A stretch of 64,000 nt of DNA from Saccharina japonica (GCA_008828725.1 MEHQ01000198.1:288289-352288); one strand, 5' to 3'. Positions 43,696-53,613 are shown, counted from the first letter of the stretch. Program-made: numbers and translations. The notes: generated from the sequence alone by a model not told the origin.

Positions 43696-44450
43696 GCTTG
43701 TCATGGGCCGACGCTGATGGGCCGGCCCGTCAATTTTCGATACGATGGGCCGCCGCGGTCGGGCCCGGCCAATCAAAGTTAAGTTTGGTGAGCCGCGGCC
43801 CGGCCCGGCCCGTCAATAGAGTATGGGCCGCGGCCCGGCCCGGCCCACCAAATTTTCAGAGGATGGGCCGCGGCTCGGCCCAGCTCATTACATTTTCAAA
43901 CAGTCACGACCCGGCCCGGTCCAGGCCATCATATTTTCAGAAGTCTCGGTCCGGCCCGGCCCGGCCCGGCCCATCACATGGCAGCGAGGCCCATGAGAAA
44001 ATGGTTCTATATGGGCCGGCCCGACAATTTTCATAAGCCGGCCCGTGGATTTGACGGGCCGGCCCATGGGCCGGCCCATGTGTTATCCCGTACTACAAGA
44101 TGCATAGTATACGCTGACATCATATTTTTACGTTAATTGTTTGTTTTTCGTTGTTTTTTTCCCGTCTGGATTCCGAGGGACAGCTGTTTTCGGCCCATGA
44201 GACACACCTAACCAATACCCAACAACTCACACAATTCTGCTCCATCAACGACTCGAGTGGGTGGCTGTCGTCCCGACTGTGGACCACCACCTCCTCGTGC
44301 TGCTGCAACACCCGCAGCAGCAAAGCAACAGCAGCAAGCACGTGCTGCTGCAACACCCGGTACTACTGCTGCAATTCATGCTGCTGCTGCTGCTGCAACA
44401 CCCTCTATTAACCCCTGGCCGGCCCATCAGAGTCGGCCCGTACGACAAGC
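43696..44450. mobile_element. TIR element with GGGCCGGCCC repeats and a CAG block
   Basis: Ends GGCTTGTCATGGGCCGACGC-TGATGGGCCGGCC and, inverted, GCTTGTCGTACGGGCCGACTC-TGATGGGCCGG. Interior is a degenerate array of GGCCCGGCCCGGCCCA units and then CAG-rich sequence at 44280-44400. Confidence 0.75.
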
Positions 44451-44457
44451 ACTGTGT

Positions 44458-44875
44458 TTTACCCTTTTAAAACCGCACTTGCAAAAAAAAAAACATTTCA
44501 TTTTAATTTCAAGTAATTTGTCGCCGAAATGGGAGTCCTATTTAAGTATAATTTCAAATAATTTGTCGCCGAAATGGGAGTCCTATTTCAGTCTAATTTC
44601 AAGTAATTTGTCGCCGAAATGGGAGTCCTATTTAAGTATAATTTCAAGTAATTTGTCGCCGAAATGGGAGTCCTATTCAAGTATAATTTCAAGTAATTTG
44701 TCGCCGAAATGGGAGTCCTATTCAAGTATAATTTCAAGTCATTTGTCGCCGAAATGGGAGTCCTATTCAAGTATAATTTCAAGTAATTTGTCGCCGAAAT
44801 GGGAGTCCTATTTTAAGTCTAATTTCAAGTAATTTGTCGCCGAAATGGGAGTCCGGTCCTAAAAGAGGGTTTTAA
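44458..44875. mobile_element. TTAA element whose interior became a 45-bp satellite
   Basis: Starts TTTACCCTTTTAAAACCGCA, ends GTCCTAAAAGAGGGTTTTAA. Eight units of 45 bp containing AATTTCAAGTAATTTGTCGC and CGAAATGGGAGTCCTAT (unit starts at TCGCC: 44521, 44566, 44611, 44656, 44701, 44746, 44791, 44837). The unit is the inner half of the TTAA family. As 45 is a multiple of three, a frame with a 15-residue repeat runs through it, but I do not call it a gene. Confidence 0.88.
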
Positions 44876-44901
44876 GAGGGGGTCGTTGGTCGCACGCACA
44901 C

Positions 44902-45171
44902 CTGCTCCTCGGTCAAGCCCAACATCCTGGCCGCCTTGCTCGAGCCTATCTTCCGCGCGAGCTTATCTTCGTCCAGCTTCGCGGCGTCCCAGTTCCCTGT
45001 GAAGGCAAGGCGAAGGCGGGCGAGGACACGGTCTTTGTCAGGGACGGACAGGTGGACACACAGAGAGAGGTTGTTGTTGTTGTTGTGGTTTTGGTTGTGG
45101 TTGTTGTTGTTGTTGTTGTTGTTGTTTGTTTTCTCAAAATCGCTCATCGCCAAAAATCCGACGATTGACAT
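44902..45171 (-). CDS. N-terminal exon of an unrecognised protein with an asparagine run
   Basis: Minus-strand frame from ATG at 45171 (or the in-frame MSDFEK ATG 8 codons later): MSDFEKT, an Asn/His-rich run encoded by an AAC repeat, LSLCVHLSVPDKDRVLARLR, then WDAAKLDEDKLARKIGSSKA and ARMLGLTEEQ, ending in GAGCAG|GTGTGC (donor), phase 0. Joined to the exon at 42808-42966 it reads ...LGLTEEQ-VRQAVLDAKEEL, a smooth amphipathic helix. A CTTCACAG just before GGAACTGGG is an alternative acceptor, in which case only the last ~32 codons are coding here. The LTEEQVRQAV pattern is vaguely like the helical N-domain of peroxin Pex14, but too little matches to claim it. Confidence 0.48.
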
Positions 45172-45239
45172 AATATTTTACTTTGTGACCAATACCTGCC
45201 CGTGGGCAGCCCGTGGGAAGTAGCATACCAGCAACCATT

Positions 45240-45660
45240 GCCTTAGGGTTAGGTTAGGGGCTAGGGTTAAAGGCCCTATATAAAAACATAGGTAGTTAGT
45301 GCCTTGGTTGAAAAGACAAATAATGTACACGTATAGGTCACCCCAAAAATATCGACGCGTACTGCTGTGTGCAGGTTACACCTGCAAATGTTTTTGTGCA
45401 GGATGGGGGTTTTAATGGGTTAGGCTGGCCTTTTGGGCCGCATGTTTTGTATGGGAAAACGCCATCGAAACACGCGGCGGAGCCGCGTGGCTGCCCCTGC
45501 CGACCTCGTACTCCCCAAGGGGTTGGGGTTGGGGTTAGGGGTGTGTCTGGGGTTGGCTTGGTCTGGGTCCACGGGCAAGGATGAAATTGGCCACACACAG
45601 CCTGCACAAAAACATTTGCAGGTGCAGCCTGTACATAACGCACGCCAAAAATATCGTCTG
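45240..45660. mobile_element. Telomere-like TIR element, fourth copy, with TTAGGG words upstream
   Basis: 45345-45655: GCGTACTGCTGTGTGCAGG ... GGAGCCGCGTGGCTGCCCCT ... GGGGTTGGGGTTAGGGG ... GCAGGTGCAGCCTGTACATA. Upstream at 45243-45270 TTAGGGTTAGGTTAGGGG stands alone. Confidence 0.82.
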
Positions 45661-46060
45661 TCCTCACAGGACAGGCAGGCCCCAAAAACTTTGGAGTGGA
45701 AGGAATACGCAAAACATAAAATGAAATGAAAGAATACACTAAAGTACACCGAACGCAGTACGCGATACACATCATGTAACTGCTGTGGCAACATCGTACA
45801 TCTCAGGCAAAGAGAATGTGAAATCAATCCAAAGGAATAAAAGAGAATGAGAAAAAGGTTGGAATTGTGCGATAGTATATATACCAGGTACATACCTGGT
45901 ACGTACGTAGCTGTGGTTATCGGCTGTTCATCGCCGAGCGTGCTGTACTCTGTACTCATTCGTAGAATGTCATTGTGTAGGTCTAGAAACGGCTGAACGG
46001 ACCGAGTCCTAATTGTGACGGACGCACTGACAGTCCAGGGATTCAAATTCCCATGCACTA
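45661..46060. other. Unassigned; tRNA-like B box near 46040
   Basis: CCAGGGATTCAAATTCCC (about 46032-46050) is a good T-arm, but no convincing partner acceptor was found upstream. TACCAGGTA and TACCTGGTA lie at about 45890 and 45894. Frames here are not supported. Confidence 0.3.
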
Positions 46061-46064
46061 TCAC

Positions 46065-46172
46065 GGGGAATCATAGTAATCAGGACCCATGACATACACG
46101 AAAACCTATATATTCCAGTATTTCTACGAAACATATTTGGTCCTAATAACCATATTCCTCCGTAATATCAAC
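46065..46172. mobile_element. TTACGGGGGACCATAG-family MITE
   Basis: TCACGGGGAATCATAGTAAT ... AAACCTATATATTCCAGTAT ... CATATTCCTCCGTAA. Confidence 0.75.
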
Positions 46173-46580
46173 TACTGCCTGTGGTGTACAGTTCAGTACT
46201 CATTTTAAGGCCATCCGATTTAAGACCACAAACAGTAGTTTAAATCACCACTACCGAACAAAGGCGGTTTCGGAAAGGAGGTCTGGTAGAGAGCCTTCCC
46301 AAAATAGGATGTTCCGACTCTATAAACTAGCACCCTTATTACCGTTTTGTCGAGAAAACGAGCGCTGAAAAAAAAAACGATGATACGTAGCACCCCTGCG
46401 CGAATCCCAAGGGTCATTTACGGTACATTTGAATGATCGGGGGCAGCGCAAAAAGACAACACAAAGTGCAATACGTAGATAGGTAGAATTGAAAATCAGT
46501 GGCAGGGTGAAGGTAAGAGGCGCGGCAGGCCCGCGCTGCGCTGTCCCATGAAACCAGCCGCCACGGCGGCAGCTCCTTCG

Positions 46581-46744
46581 TTAATCCATTCACAACTGTA
46601 ACATAAGTCCTACACTAATTCCAAGTAGTTTCTCCCCACATACCTGGGACCAGTTCTTAACCCATTCATAACTGAAAAAAATGTCGCACACTAATTCCAA
46701 GTAGTTTGTCCCCAAATTCGTGGCACCAGTTCTTAAGGGGTTAA
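46581..46744. mobile_element. Two abutting TTAA mini-elements, reverse orientation
   Basis: 46581-46660 and 46657-46744. The second has TTAA at both ends and complete ends CCCATTCATAACTG / CCCCTTAAGAACTGG. The first lacks the last bases of its CCCC end and meets the second at a shared TTAA. Confidence 0.82.
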
Positions 46745-47480
46745 ACCCCTTTTTACTTTTGAAGCATAAACCTCTTCCCGCTTCCGGCACGATGTGCCCG
46801 GGACGAGAGCGCTACGTACCAAAGCGTTTATAATGCTCTGTACTTAAATGAGTGTCGTGTCCCACACCAAAAGTCGGCAAGTCTAAAATTCAACGTATTC
46901 ATATATGGAAGCCTACTGTCGTAGAGTCCCAAAGGTCCCAAGTGATGTGGTAGCTTTGACCCGCTACCGAGGGCTGCACGTTTTCTTCCTTATATTTAGG
47001 GCAAGGAGAGAGCCCTCCACGTTGGGTTAGAGCCCTCCACGTTGGGTTAGCAGCGTGGAGAAGAGATAGATCGAGTGAGGTTCGGGCGGGCAAACAAGGC
47101 CCGTCTCGACTTCAAGGAGGTTCGGTTATTATGCCGAGTTCTCCCGTTCTCGGAAAGATACTCAGATGTGATACCACTTCTGGTGTATCTTCCATGGGTA
47201 CATGTGCAACGACCATTCTACGAACTTTCCCCAAAACCTGTCCTCCACACATAGAGTTATTACTGTACGAAGTACCTGGTGGTGGTGGTATATATCGCTT
47301 AACAGCATATAGGTAGTCCCTTTTACGGGACCTCGCGATAAGGGCATGCCTTATATAAGGGACCTCAAATCTTAGGGCGGCGTTGTTGCCGACTATTATA
47401 TTATATTTATATGATAAGCAACCCAAAATCGTCCGAATTTCATTCTTGTGTAGCAGTATGATTCATTTTATACTTACTCG
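46745..47480. other. Unassigned, with a 22-bp duplication
   Basis: GAGCCCTCCACGTTGGGTTA twice in tandem at 47006-47050. No gene recognised; TACCTGGTGG near 47272. Confidence 0.3.
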
Positions 47481-47695
47481 TACGAATAGGGCCGTAGGAT
47501 TGTTCATCGGGTATATATACCACGTATAGCACTTTTTATTTTCCTCCAAAGGCAGGCGGCTTACTATTGACTTACTATTAATATTAGTATAGAGCTCCTC
47601 AAGTGAGGAAGGAGCCTCATAAAACTCTGTAACATGGTGGCACCTCTACCGTACCGTGCGTCCATCCAAAACGTAGCTTAAATTTCCGCGGTCAG
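47481..47695. repeat. Copy of the 37016 repeat
   Basis: GGATTGTTCATCGGGTATAT, TTGACTTACTATTAATATTA, AGAGCTCCTCAAGTGAGG, AACATGGTGGCACCTCTACC. Confidence 0.7.
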
Positions 47696-47935
47696 AGCGG
47701 TACCAGGTAGCGTGGGTAAAAACACAATTCGACGAGAGTTGACGAGGGAAGGAAGTGCTGAAATCTTCTCGCGATAAAAATGCAAGGCAAGAACCGTGAG
47801 TGGGGGAGGAAGGAGAGGAGCCTACTTTGTGACCCCGGATCTGAGTTACGACTAGGAAGGAGAGAAAGGAAAAGGGCGAAGATAATGAACGGGATGGGGG
47901 GAAAAAAAAGAAAAAAAAAAAAGTGCGTGTACATA
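47696..47935 (+). repeat. SINE family 1 body
   Basis: TAGCGTGGGTAAAAACACAA, GACGAGGGAAGGAAGTGCTG, CCCCGGATCTGAGTTACGAC, GGCGAAGATAATGAACGGGA. TACCAGGTA stands at its left joint (47700). Confidence 0.75.
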
Positions 47936-47966
47936 CGTACGTAACAAAAGCGGACGCCGCTCACAC

Positions 47967-48324
47967 CACTCGCCTGAGGGAGCCATCTTCTCAGTAACAG
48001 CGCCCACACCCCCCTCCTTGCTGCCTTCAGGACAGTCGGCGCCTGCTTTCTCGCCCGCTTGAGCCTTAGCCCCCTTTCTCTTTTCTCCCGCTATCTGAAC
48101 GATACCGTTCCAACGATGTTCCATGGATAATCTCGCAGCCCCCCCCCTCCAGCCCGCCTTCCCTCCCCCGCCTTCTGCTTCCCCTTGAACCGACCGTGCA
48201 GTCTTGTTCCCGTCCTGACCAGTGGAATCGTGTCCGTATTTTTTTTCGTCTTAGAAGCGCTGGTCGGAAGTACGCCGCCCCCGGGGTTTTTTTCCACCTT
48301 GCATCTCTGCGGGCATATTAACGC
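47967..48324 (-). CDS. Possible Lys/Gly-rich exon(s), minus strand
   Basis: Two stretches look weakly coding on minus. After a strong acceptor (TTTCTATCCGCAG, exon start 48324) one frame gives VNMPAEMQGGKKPRGRRTSD-QRF and a stop at 48251, like a basic C-terminal tail; another frame stays open longer (ICPQRCKVEKNPGGGVLP...). At about 47967-48088 a frame reads EKRKGAKAQAGEKAGADCPE and EGGVGAVTEKMAPSG, ending near G|GTGTGAG. They cannot be joined in one frame convincingly. It may be one fragmentary gene or none. Confidence 0.22.
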
Positions 48325-48915
48325 CTGCGGATAGAAATGAAAACCAAAATAGCGAATCATAAGATCATAAGTACGGGTGGGGGGTGGGGGTGTGGGTGGG
48401 TGGGTGGGGGGGGGTCACTTGTGACCGCAGGGTACCGTTCTTTATGGCCGCGTGAAATACTTTTTTGCCCTCAGGTACACGGCGCCTAATTTTTTAGGGA
48501 CCCCTTCCGAAATCACTATGACACGTATCTACGTACGGCGACAATGATTTCCGGAAGAAAAAAAAACACTGTCCACTACTGCAAAAACCAAGAAGAGTCT
48601 GCGGACCACCACCACCAGCAGGTGATCGTTATCGAATCAGCGCAGACAGGGAGCACAGCGGGCCCACCCACACAGCACCACGCGGTAGAGCAGCCGCCGC
48701 CGAGGCCGTGAGCATCCAGTGTCTCGGGATGGGAACGGCTCGCAGGGCTATCTACACCTGCTGTGCTTTGCTGGTCTCCCGCATGCTTCCTGTTGTGTCA
48801 TCCCCTTCTACAGCAAAACCTCTACCTCCGAACTAACTTTACACATAGGCACATGAGTGCTCAACAGGAACGCTACTACTGCTGTTGTACGCGTATAGTA
48901 GTAGAGGAGGTGTTT
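48325..48915. other. Unassigned; GGGTGG run at 48377-48415
   Basis: (GGGTGGGGG)n and otherwise mixed sequence; 48596-48780 is GC-richer but without a supported exon. Confidence 0.3.
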
Positions 48916-48922
48916 GGAGATG

Positions 48923-49610
48923 TGTACGAGCTGGGCCAGCCAACATAATGTTTTTAAAGCAGATTGGCCATGCCCCGACCAATTTTACGAATTTGGACCT
49001 GGAATTTGGACACAGCAGTGTAGATCATGTACAAATCAACACGCTTGCCGCCTGCCCTTTTTTTTTTCTCGAGAGAGAGAGATATGACGATCCAAAAATC
49101 GAACAAAAAGCAAAAGCGATCAAAACTAGTTTTGAAAAATATATATCAAAGAGGGCAGGCGGGAAGTATCTTTGCACGTATCATACGGTTCGAAGACGTG
49201 GGAAAAATTTCAGAGTTGAAACTCTCAAAATTGGTCGGGGCATGGCGGAAATGCCATTTTCCCGTAATTACTTTACTTAAATATGGAATCGAGTTTTGGT
49301 CATATCTCTTGATGGGTGGCGAATTGGGCAACGAGACTTGCATCGATCTTCTCATTGTGTCTTCCAGCAGTGTCTCCACCAAATTTCCTCTTGATCGAAA
49401 AGTACATTTTTTATACGAATTTTCGCGGATATCTCGGCGAGATCGAGTCGGGGAAAAACAAACGTTATCATTTTTCATACACATTTTTTTTTTTGCACAA
49501 GCAGTGGTATGTCAGGGTCAGTGCTTCCAATTTTTGTAGCCTAATTTGCAGTGGTTCACGAGATACGACTTTAGGAAGCTTTGTACGTTTTTTGGCTGGC
49601 CCAGCTCGTA
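48923..49610. mobile_element. ~690-bp TIR element with nested stems
   Basis: Inverted ends CGAGCTGGGCCAGCCAA preceded and followed by TA. Inside, GCCATGCCCCGACCAATTTT (about 48968) is the reverse complement of 49227-49248, and GCCGCCTGCCCTTTT (about 49045) of AAGAGGGCAGGCGG (about 49150). No transposase. Confidence 0.8.
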
Positions 49611-49985
49611 TATAGCGGTTCGAGAACGGTACAGGTGTACGCCGAAGCGCAGGACGGTTAGTGGCTACTCTGTAGGGGTATGATGGGGTGTGATCGGCGG
49701 CGGGCATGTCAACGGTGGCTGGTGGGGTGGGGAAGTGATTCGGCGTACTCGTTTATGATAATTGTTGCACGTTCTTGTTTTCGTACCCAGTACGTTTGAC
49801 ATATTTTGTTGGCTTTGTTTTTCGTTTTTCACCGAATACACCCAACGCACACACCTTTGACGACAGCAGATAGAAACAACTCTGCTGCGGGAGCTCCTGT
49901 GAAAGCGACAGCTTATCCTATATTATACTGGTTTTAGTGTAGGAGGGGGTCAGTGAAGGGGTCGAACCGCAAACCGCAATCTCCT
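49611..49985. other. Unassigned; tRNA-like minus-strand sequence near 49950
   Basis: On minus about 50010-49945: GGCCAGAGTGGTCTATAGG and GGTTCGACCCC at tRNA-like spacing, arms not closing. Perhaps a retroposon head. Confidence 0.3.
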
Positions 49986-50114
49986 ATAGACCACTCTGGC
50001 CGATAATATAATCCCCGTTTGAACTCTAATATCAATATCCAACGGGTATTACATTCTCGTCGAGACTGGTACTGTATATACGTACTTCTGTATACAGTGG
50101 GTACCCCGACATAA

Positions 50115-50420
50115 GAGAGGGCACGCTGTTGTTGTTGTTGTCTTCACATTAAACCCGTTCTTTCTACTCAACCACATCAGTACACCCAGTGCCTGTCCTA
50201 ATTCCCAATCCTAGAGAGATACAAATTCTGTGGTCACAGACTGTGAAACAGAGAAAAACCAAAACAAAATAAACGCAAATTAATGGGTAAAGCAAGTGAG
50301 ATGCGTAACGTACCGGGTACGAGAACACAGCGACACGAGCCGAACCAAAAAATAAGAACAAAAAAGACAAATAAAACAAGTTCTGAAATGAAACAGAATA
50401 CAAATGACGCAGGGAGACAG
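50115..50420 (-). repeat. SINE family 3, minus orientation
   Basis: (TTG)n tail at 50129-50140, CTTCACATTAAACCCGTTC, CACCCAGTGCCTGTCC, AAATTCTGTGGTCACAGACT, then AAAACCAAAACAAAATAAAC. 49988-50090 before it is a diverged Stowaway-like MITE. Confidence 0.6.
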
Positions 50421-50435
50421 AAGCGCCAGAATTTT

Positions 50436-51873
50436 TGGGGGTCTTTTTTTCTTGATAAATAGTCGTAATTGGACATCTTTTAGGCTTTTTAGGCGTACAT
50501 TCGCCCATCGATCGCTTTTTTCGCTTTTTTCCCCGCGGCGGCGGGGGGGGGGGGGGGGTCGGGGCTTGCGGCGCCTGCGGCGCGCAACACGCGCCTCAGG
50601 CGTGTTGCGGTGCGCGCAACACTCCTTGAGTCGCCTGTTGCGCTGCGCGCAACAGACCCCGACCCACTAATTAATGCCCTGGTANNNNNNNNNNNNNNNN
50701 NNNNNNNNNNNNNNNNNNNNNNNNNNNNNNNNNNNNNNNNNNNNNNNNNNNNNNNNNNNNNNNNNNNNNNNNNNNNNNNNNNNNNNNNNNNNNNNNNNNN
50801 NNNNNNNNNNNNNNNNNNNNNNNNNNNNNNNNNNNNNNNNNNNNNNNNNNNNNNNNNNNNNNNNNNNNNNNNNNNNNNNNNNNNNNNNNNNNNNNNNNNN
50901 NNNNNNNNNNNNNNNNNNNNNNNNNNNNNNNNNNNNNNNNNNNNNNNNNNNNNNNNNNNNNNNNNNNNNNNNNNNNNNNNNNNNNNNNNNNNNNNNNNNN
51001 NNNNNNNNNNNNNNNNNNNNNNNNNNNNNNNNNNNNNNNNNNNNNNNNNNNNNNNNNNNNNNNNNNNNNNNNNNNNNNNNNNNNNNNNNNNNNNNNNNNN
51101 NNNNNNNNNNNNNNNNNNNNNNNNNNNNNNNNNNNNNNNNNNNNNNNNNNNNNNNNNNNNNNNNNNNNNNNNNNNNNNNNNNNNNNNNNNNNNNNNNNNN
51201 NNNNNNNNNNNNNNNNNNNNNNNNNNNNNNNNNNNNNNNNNNNNNNNNNNNNNNNNNNNNNNNNNNNNNNNNNNNNNNNNNNNNNNNNNNNNNNNNNNNN
51301 NNNNNNNNNNNNNNNNNNNNNNNNNNNNNNNNNNNNNNNNNNNNNNNNNNNNNNNNNNNNNNNNNNNNNNNNNNNNNNNNNNNNNNNNNNNNNNNNNNNN
51401 NNNNNNNNNNNNNNNNNNNNNNNNNNNNNNNNNNNNNNNNNNNNNNNNNNNNNNNNNNNNNNNNNNNNNNNNNNNNNNNNNNNNNNNNNNNNNNNNNNNN
51501 NNNNNNNNNNNNNNNNNNNNNNNNNNNNNNNNNNNNNNNNNNNNNNNNNNNNNNNNNNNNNNNNNNNNNNNNNNNNNNNNNNNNNNNNNNNNNNNNNNNN
51601 NNNNNNNNNNNNNNNNNNNNNNNNNTACCAGGGCATTAATTAGTGGGTCGGGGTCTGTTGCGCGCAGCGCAACAGGCGACTCAAGGAGTGTTGCGCGCAC
51701 CGCAACACGCCTGAGGCGCGTGTTGCGCGCCGCAGGCGCCGCAAGCCCCGACCCCCCCCCCCCCCCCGCCGCCGCGGGGAAAAAAGCGAAAAAAGCGATC
51801 GATGGGCGAATGTACGCCTAAAAAGCCTAAAAGATGTCCAATTACGACTATTTATCAAGAAAAAAAGACCCCC
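50436..51873. repeat. Perfect inverted repeat spanning the gap
   Basis: The ~249 bp left of the gap (50436-50684) and right of it (51626-51873) are exact reverse complements as far as I can read, including a long G/C run and the ends ...GCCCTGGTA / TACCAGGGC.... Both arms hold AACACGCGCCTCAGGCGTGT hairpins. Confidence 0.9.
50685..51625. other. Assembly gap (941 N)
   Basis: Run of N. No sequence information. Confidence 1.
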
Positions 51874-52069
51874 AAAAATTTTTTTCTCGACCCCGGCGAG
51901 AAAAAAACGCGCAACAATTTTTTTAGCCTGCGGCGAAAATGTTGCGCGCCCAAAAACGCGTGTTGCGCTGCGCGCAACTAGCCTCGCGGCGACTGTTGCG
52001 CAAAACCGTTATTTTGGCCAAATGTTGCGCCAGCGCAACAGCGCAACACCTAATTAATGCCCTGGTGTG
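51628..52069. mobile_element. ~440-bp element with CCAGGGCATTAATTAG ends
   Basis: CCAGGGCATTAATTAG at 51628 and its reverse complement CTAATTAATGCCCTGG at 52054-52069. The interior is a mosaic of GTTGCGCGC and GCGCAACA hairpins shared with 18960-19235. The left gap arm is a truncated inverted copy. Confidence 0.75.
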
Positions 52070-52079
52070 TACGTGGCCC

Positions 52080-52352
52080 GTCGTATTTTTTTCGTCCATC
52101 CCATTTATTGTCTTCGCCCTTCTTTTCTCTCTCCCTCTTAGTCGTAACTCAGATCCAGGGTCACTAAGTAGGCTCTTCTCCTCTCTCCCCACTATGAGTA
52201 CGACGGTACGTACGTACGTGCCTTGGCATGTTTATCGCGCGAAGATTTCAGCACCTTCTTTCTTCGTCGACTCTCGTCGAATTGTGCCTGATACCCACGC
52301 TAGAATAGGCGCTCTCGACATGCAGCTGGTGTCATTTGGGAATAAAAATCTT
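52080..52352 (-). repeat. SINE family 1 body, minus orientation
   Basis: TCCCATTTATTGTCTTCGCC ... GTCGTAACTCAGATCCAGGG ... CACGCTAGAATAGGCGCTCT ... GGTGTCATTTGGGAATAAAA. Confidence 0.78.
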
Positions 52353-52918
52353 AGCAATCTTTGTGGTTAACTGCGAGACCACCCGGGGCGACCGCAATTA
52401 TGACAAGTTTCATTTGTGACTCAGGACTCAGGATATCTATGGTTGGTCTCATGCCGACAGAAGGTTGCACCGACGGAAGGGTTGATGTCTCTCTGGATGC
52501 ACATCAACCCAGGCAGAAGCAAGCGCAAGTGCGTATGATACTACAGTAATACTGTAGTGCTCTCACTCGTTTTGTGACCAAAGGCAGGATTTCAGGGAAA
52601 TGAGCTACTGTACGTATTAATAGTGTGAGATCATCATAAGTTTCGTCTACCATCCGTGTCAGCAGCGCAAAGCTGCGCGACGAATAGCAGAAACACACGA
52701 GCGGACAGCGCGACGCTGCCTGCTGTTGGTGGGGGTAGGTTTAGAGGCTACCACGTACACACATTTTATAGGACCATTACGAGTACCATTGCACCATTAC
52801 CGTTGTTAGAAAGTTGGGGTGAATGAAGGGGTACTGCTGATTGCTGCATATATTATATGTACGCGCGTATCAGAAGGGTTAAGACTGCTCGAGTCGTATT
52901 AGCTGAAAGCATTTTTTT
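52353..52918. other. Unassigned sequence
   Basis: 52361-52549 has a short frame without support; TATTAATA near 52615. Nothing else recognised. Confidence 0.25.
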
Positions 52919-53112
52919 TTTTTTTTTTTGTCCATCCCATTTATTATCTTCGCACTTCCGTCTTTCTCCCTCCCTCCTAGTGGTAACTCAGATCCGGGGT
53001 CACAAAGTAGGCTCCTCTCCCTCCTCCCCCACTACGGTTCTTGCTTTTGCATTTTTATCGCGAGAAGATTTCAGCACTTTCTTCCCTCGTCAACTCTCGT
53101 CGAAAGCATGCG
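52919..53112 (-). repeat. SINE family 1 body, minus orientation, after a T run
   Basis: Poly-T (52911-52929) then GTCCATCCCATTTATTATCT ... ACTCAGATCCGGGGTCAC ... CTTCCCTCGTCAACTCTCGT. Confidence 0.78.
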
Positions 53113-53139
53113 CTCAAAAAAATCGTGTGGTTTGTTGGC

Positions 53140-53375
53140 CTTTATGTACGACGGGTACGAGGTACGTATGCATGTTCTGCTTTTCGTACCCAGTACGTTG
53201 GCATGGCATTGCATCGTCTACTCTCCTTCGTACTGCACTTGCGATGCATTTTCTGTCTCGCAGTAGCTTGTGACCAGAGCTTGTATCTATGTGCGTATCT
53301 CTCTCCATGAAGGATAGAACATCAACACGGACACTTCTACTGCTTGGTGTGCTGGATGAAGAACAACAACAGACG
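53140..53375 (+). repeat. SINE family 3, plus orientation
   Basis: GTACCCAGTACGTTGGCATG, GCTTGTGACCAGAGCTTGTA, GGACACTTCTACTGCTTGG, GTGTGCTGGATGAAGAACAA ending in CAACAACAG. Confidence 0.6.
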
Positions 53376-53400
53376 AACAAACCCACATCATGATTGATTA

Positions 53401-53610
53401 GGGCCCGTTTTAACGAAGAAGAAGAAAAAACAATTTGGAAAAAAATATATTCAAATCCGCTTTTCATTGGTCAACACACGCACCAGCACCAAAGATTAGG
53501 ATCTTGGGGCATAATATTTGGTGCTGGTGCGTGTGTTGACCAATGAAAAGCGAATTTGATTTGTTTTTTTTTCCAAATTGAGTTTATTTTATACTCGTTA
53601 ATTCGGGCCC
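53401..53610. mobile_element. PIF/Harbinger-like MITE 1 of 3
   Basis: 210-bp hairpin with ends GGGCCCGTTTTAACGA and GGGCCCGAATTAACGA, flanked by TTA (53398-53400, 53611-53613). The centre CACACGCACCAGCACCAAAG / TTTGGTGCTGGTGCGTGTGT is a long stem. Confidence 0.88.
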
Positions 53611-53613
53611 TTA

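Noticed and set aside
44257..44832. Frame with 15-residue repeats (SNLSPKWESY)
   Set aside because: The 45-bp satellite is a multiple of three and happens to lack stops; it derives from the non-coding TTAA family.
46020..46055. tRNA gene with a good T arm
   Set aside because: No acceptor or D arm can be paired upstream.
49945..50010. tRNA gene on the minus strand
   Set aside because: A and B box-like words without closing arms, overlapping the end of a diverged MITE.
50489..51821. Long frames across the gap
   Set aside because: They exist only because N codons do not create stops; the flanks are an inverted repeat.
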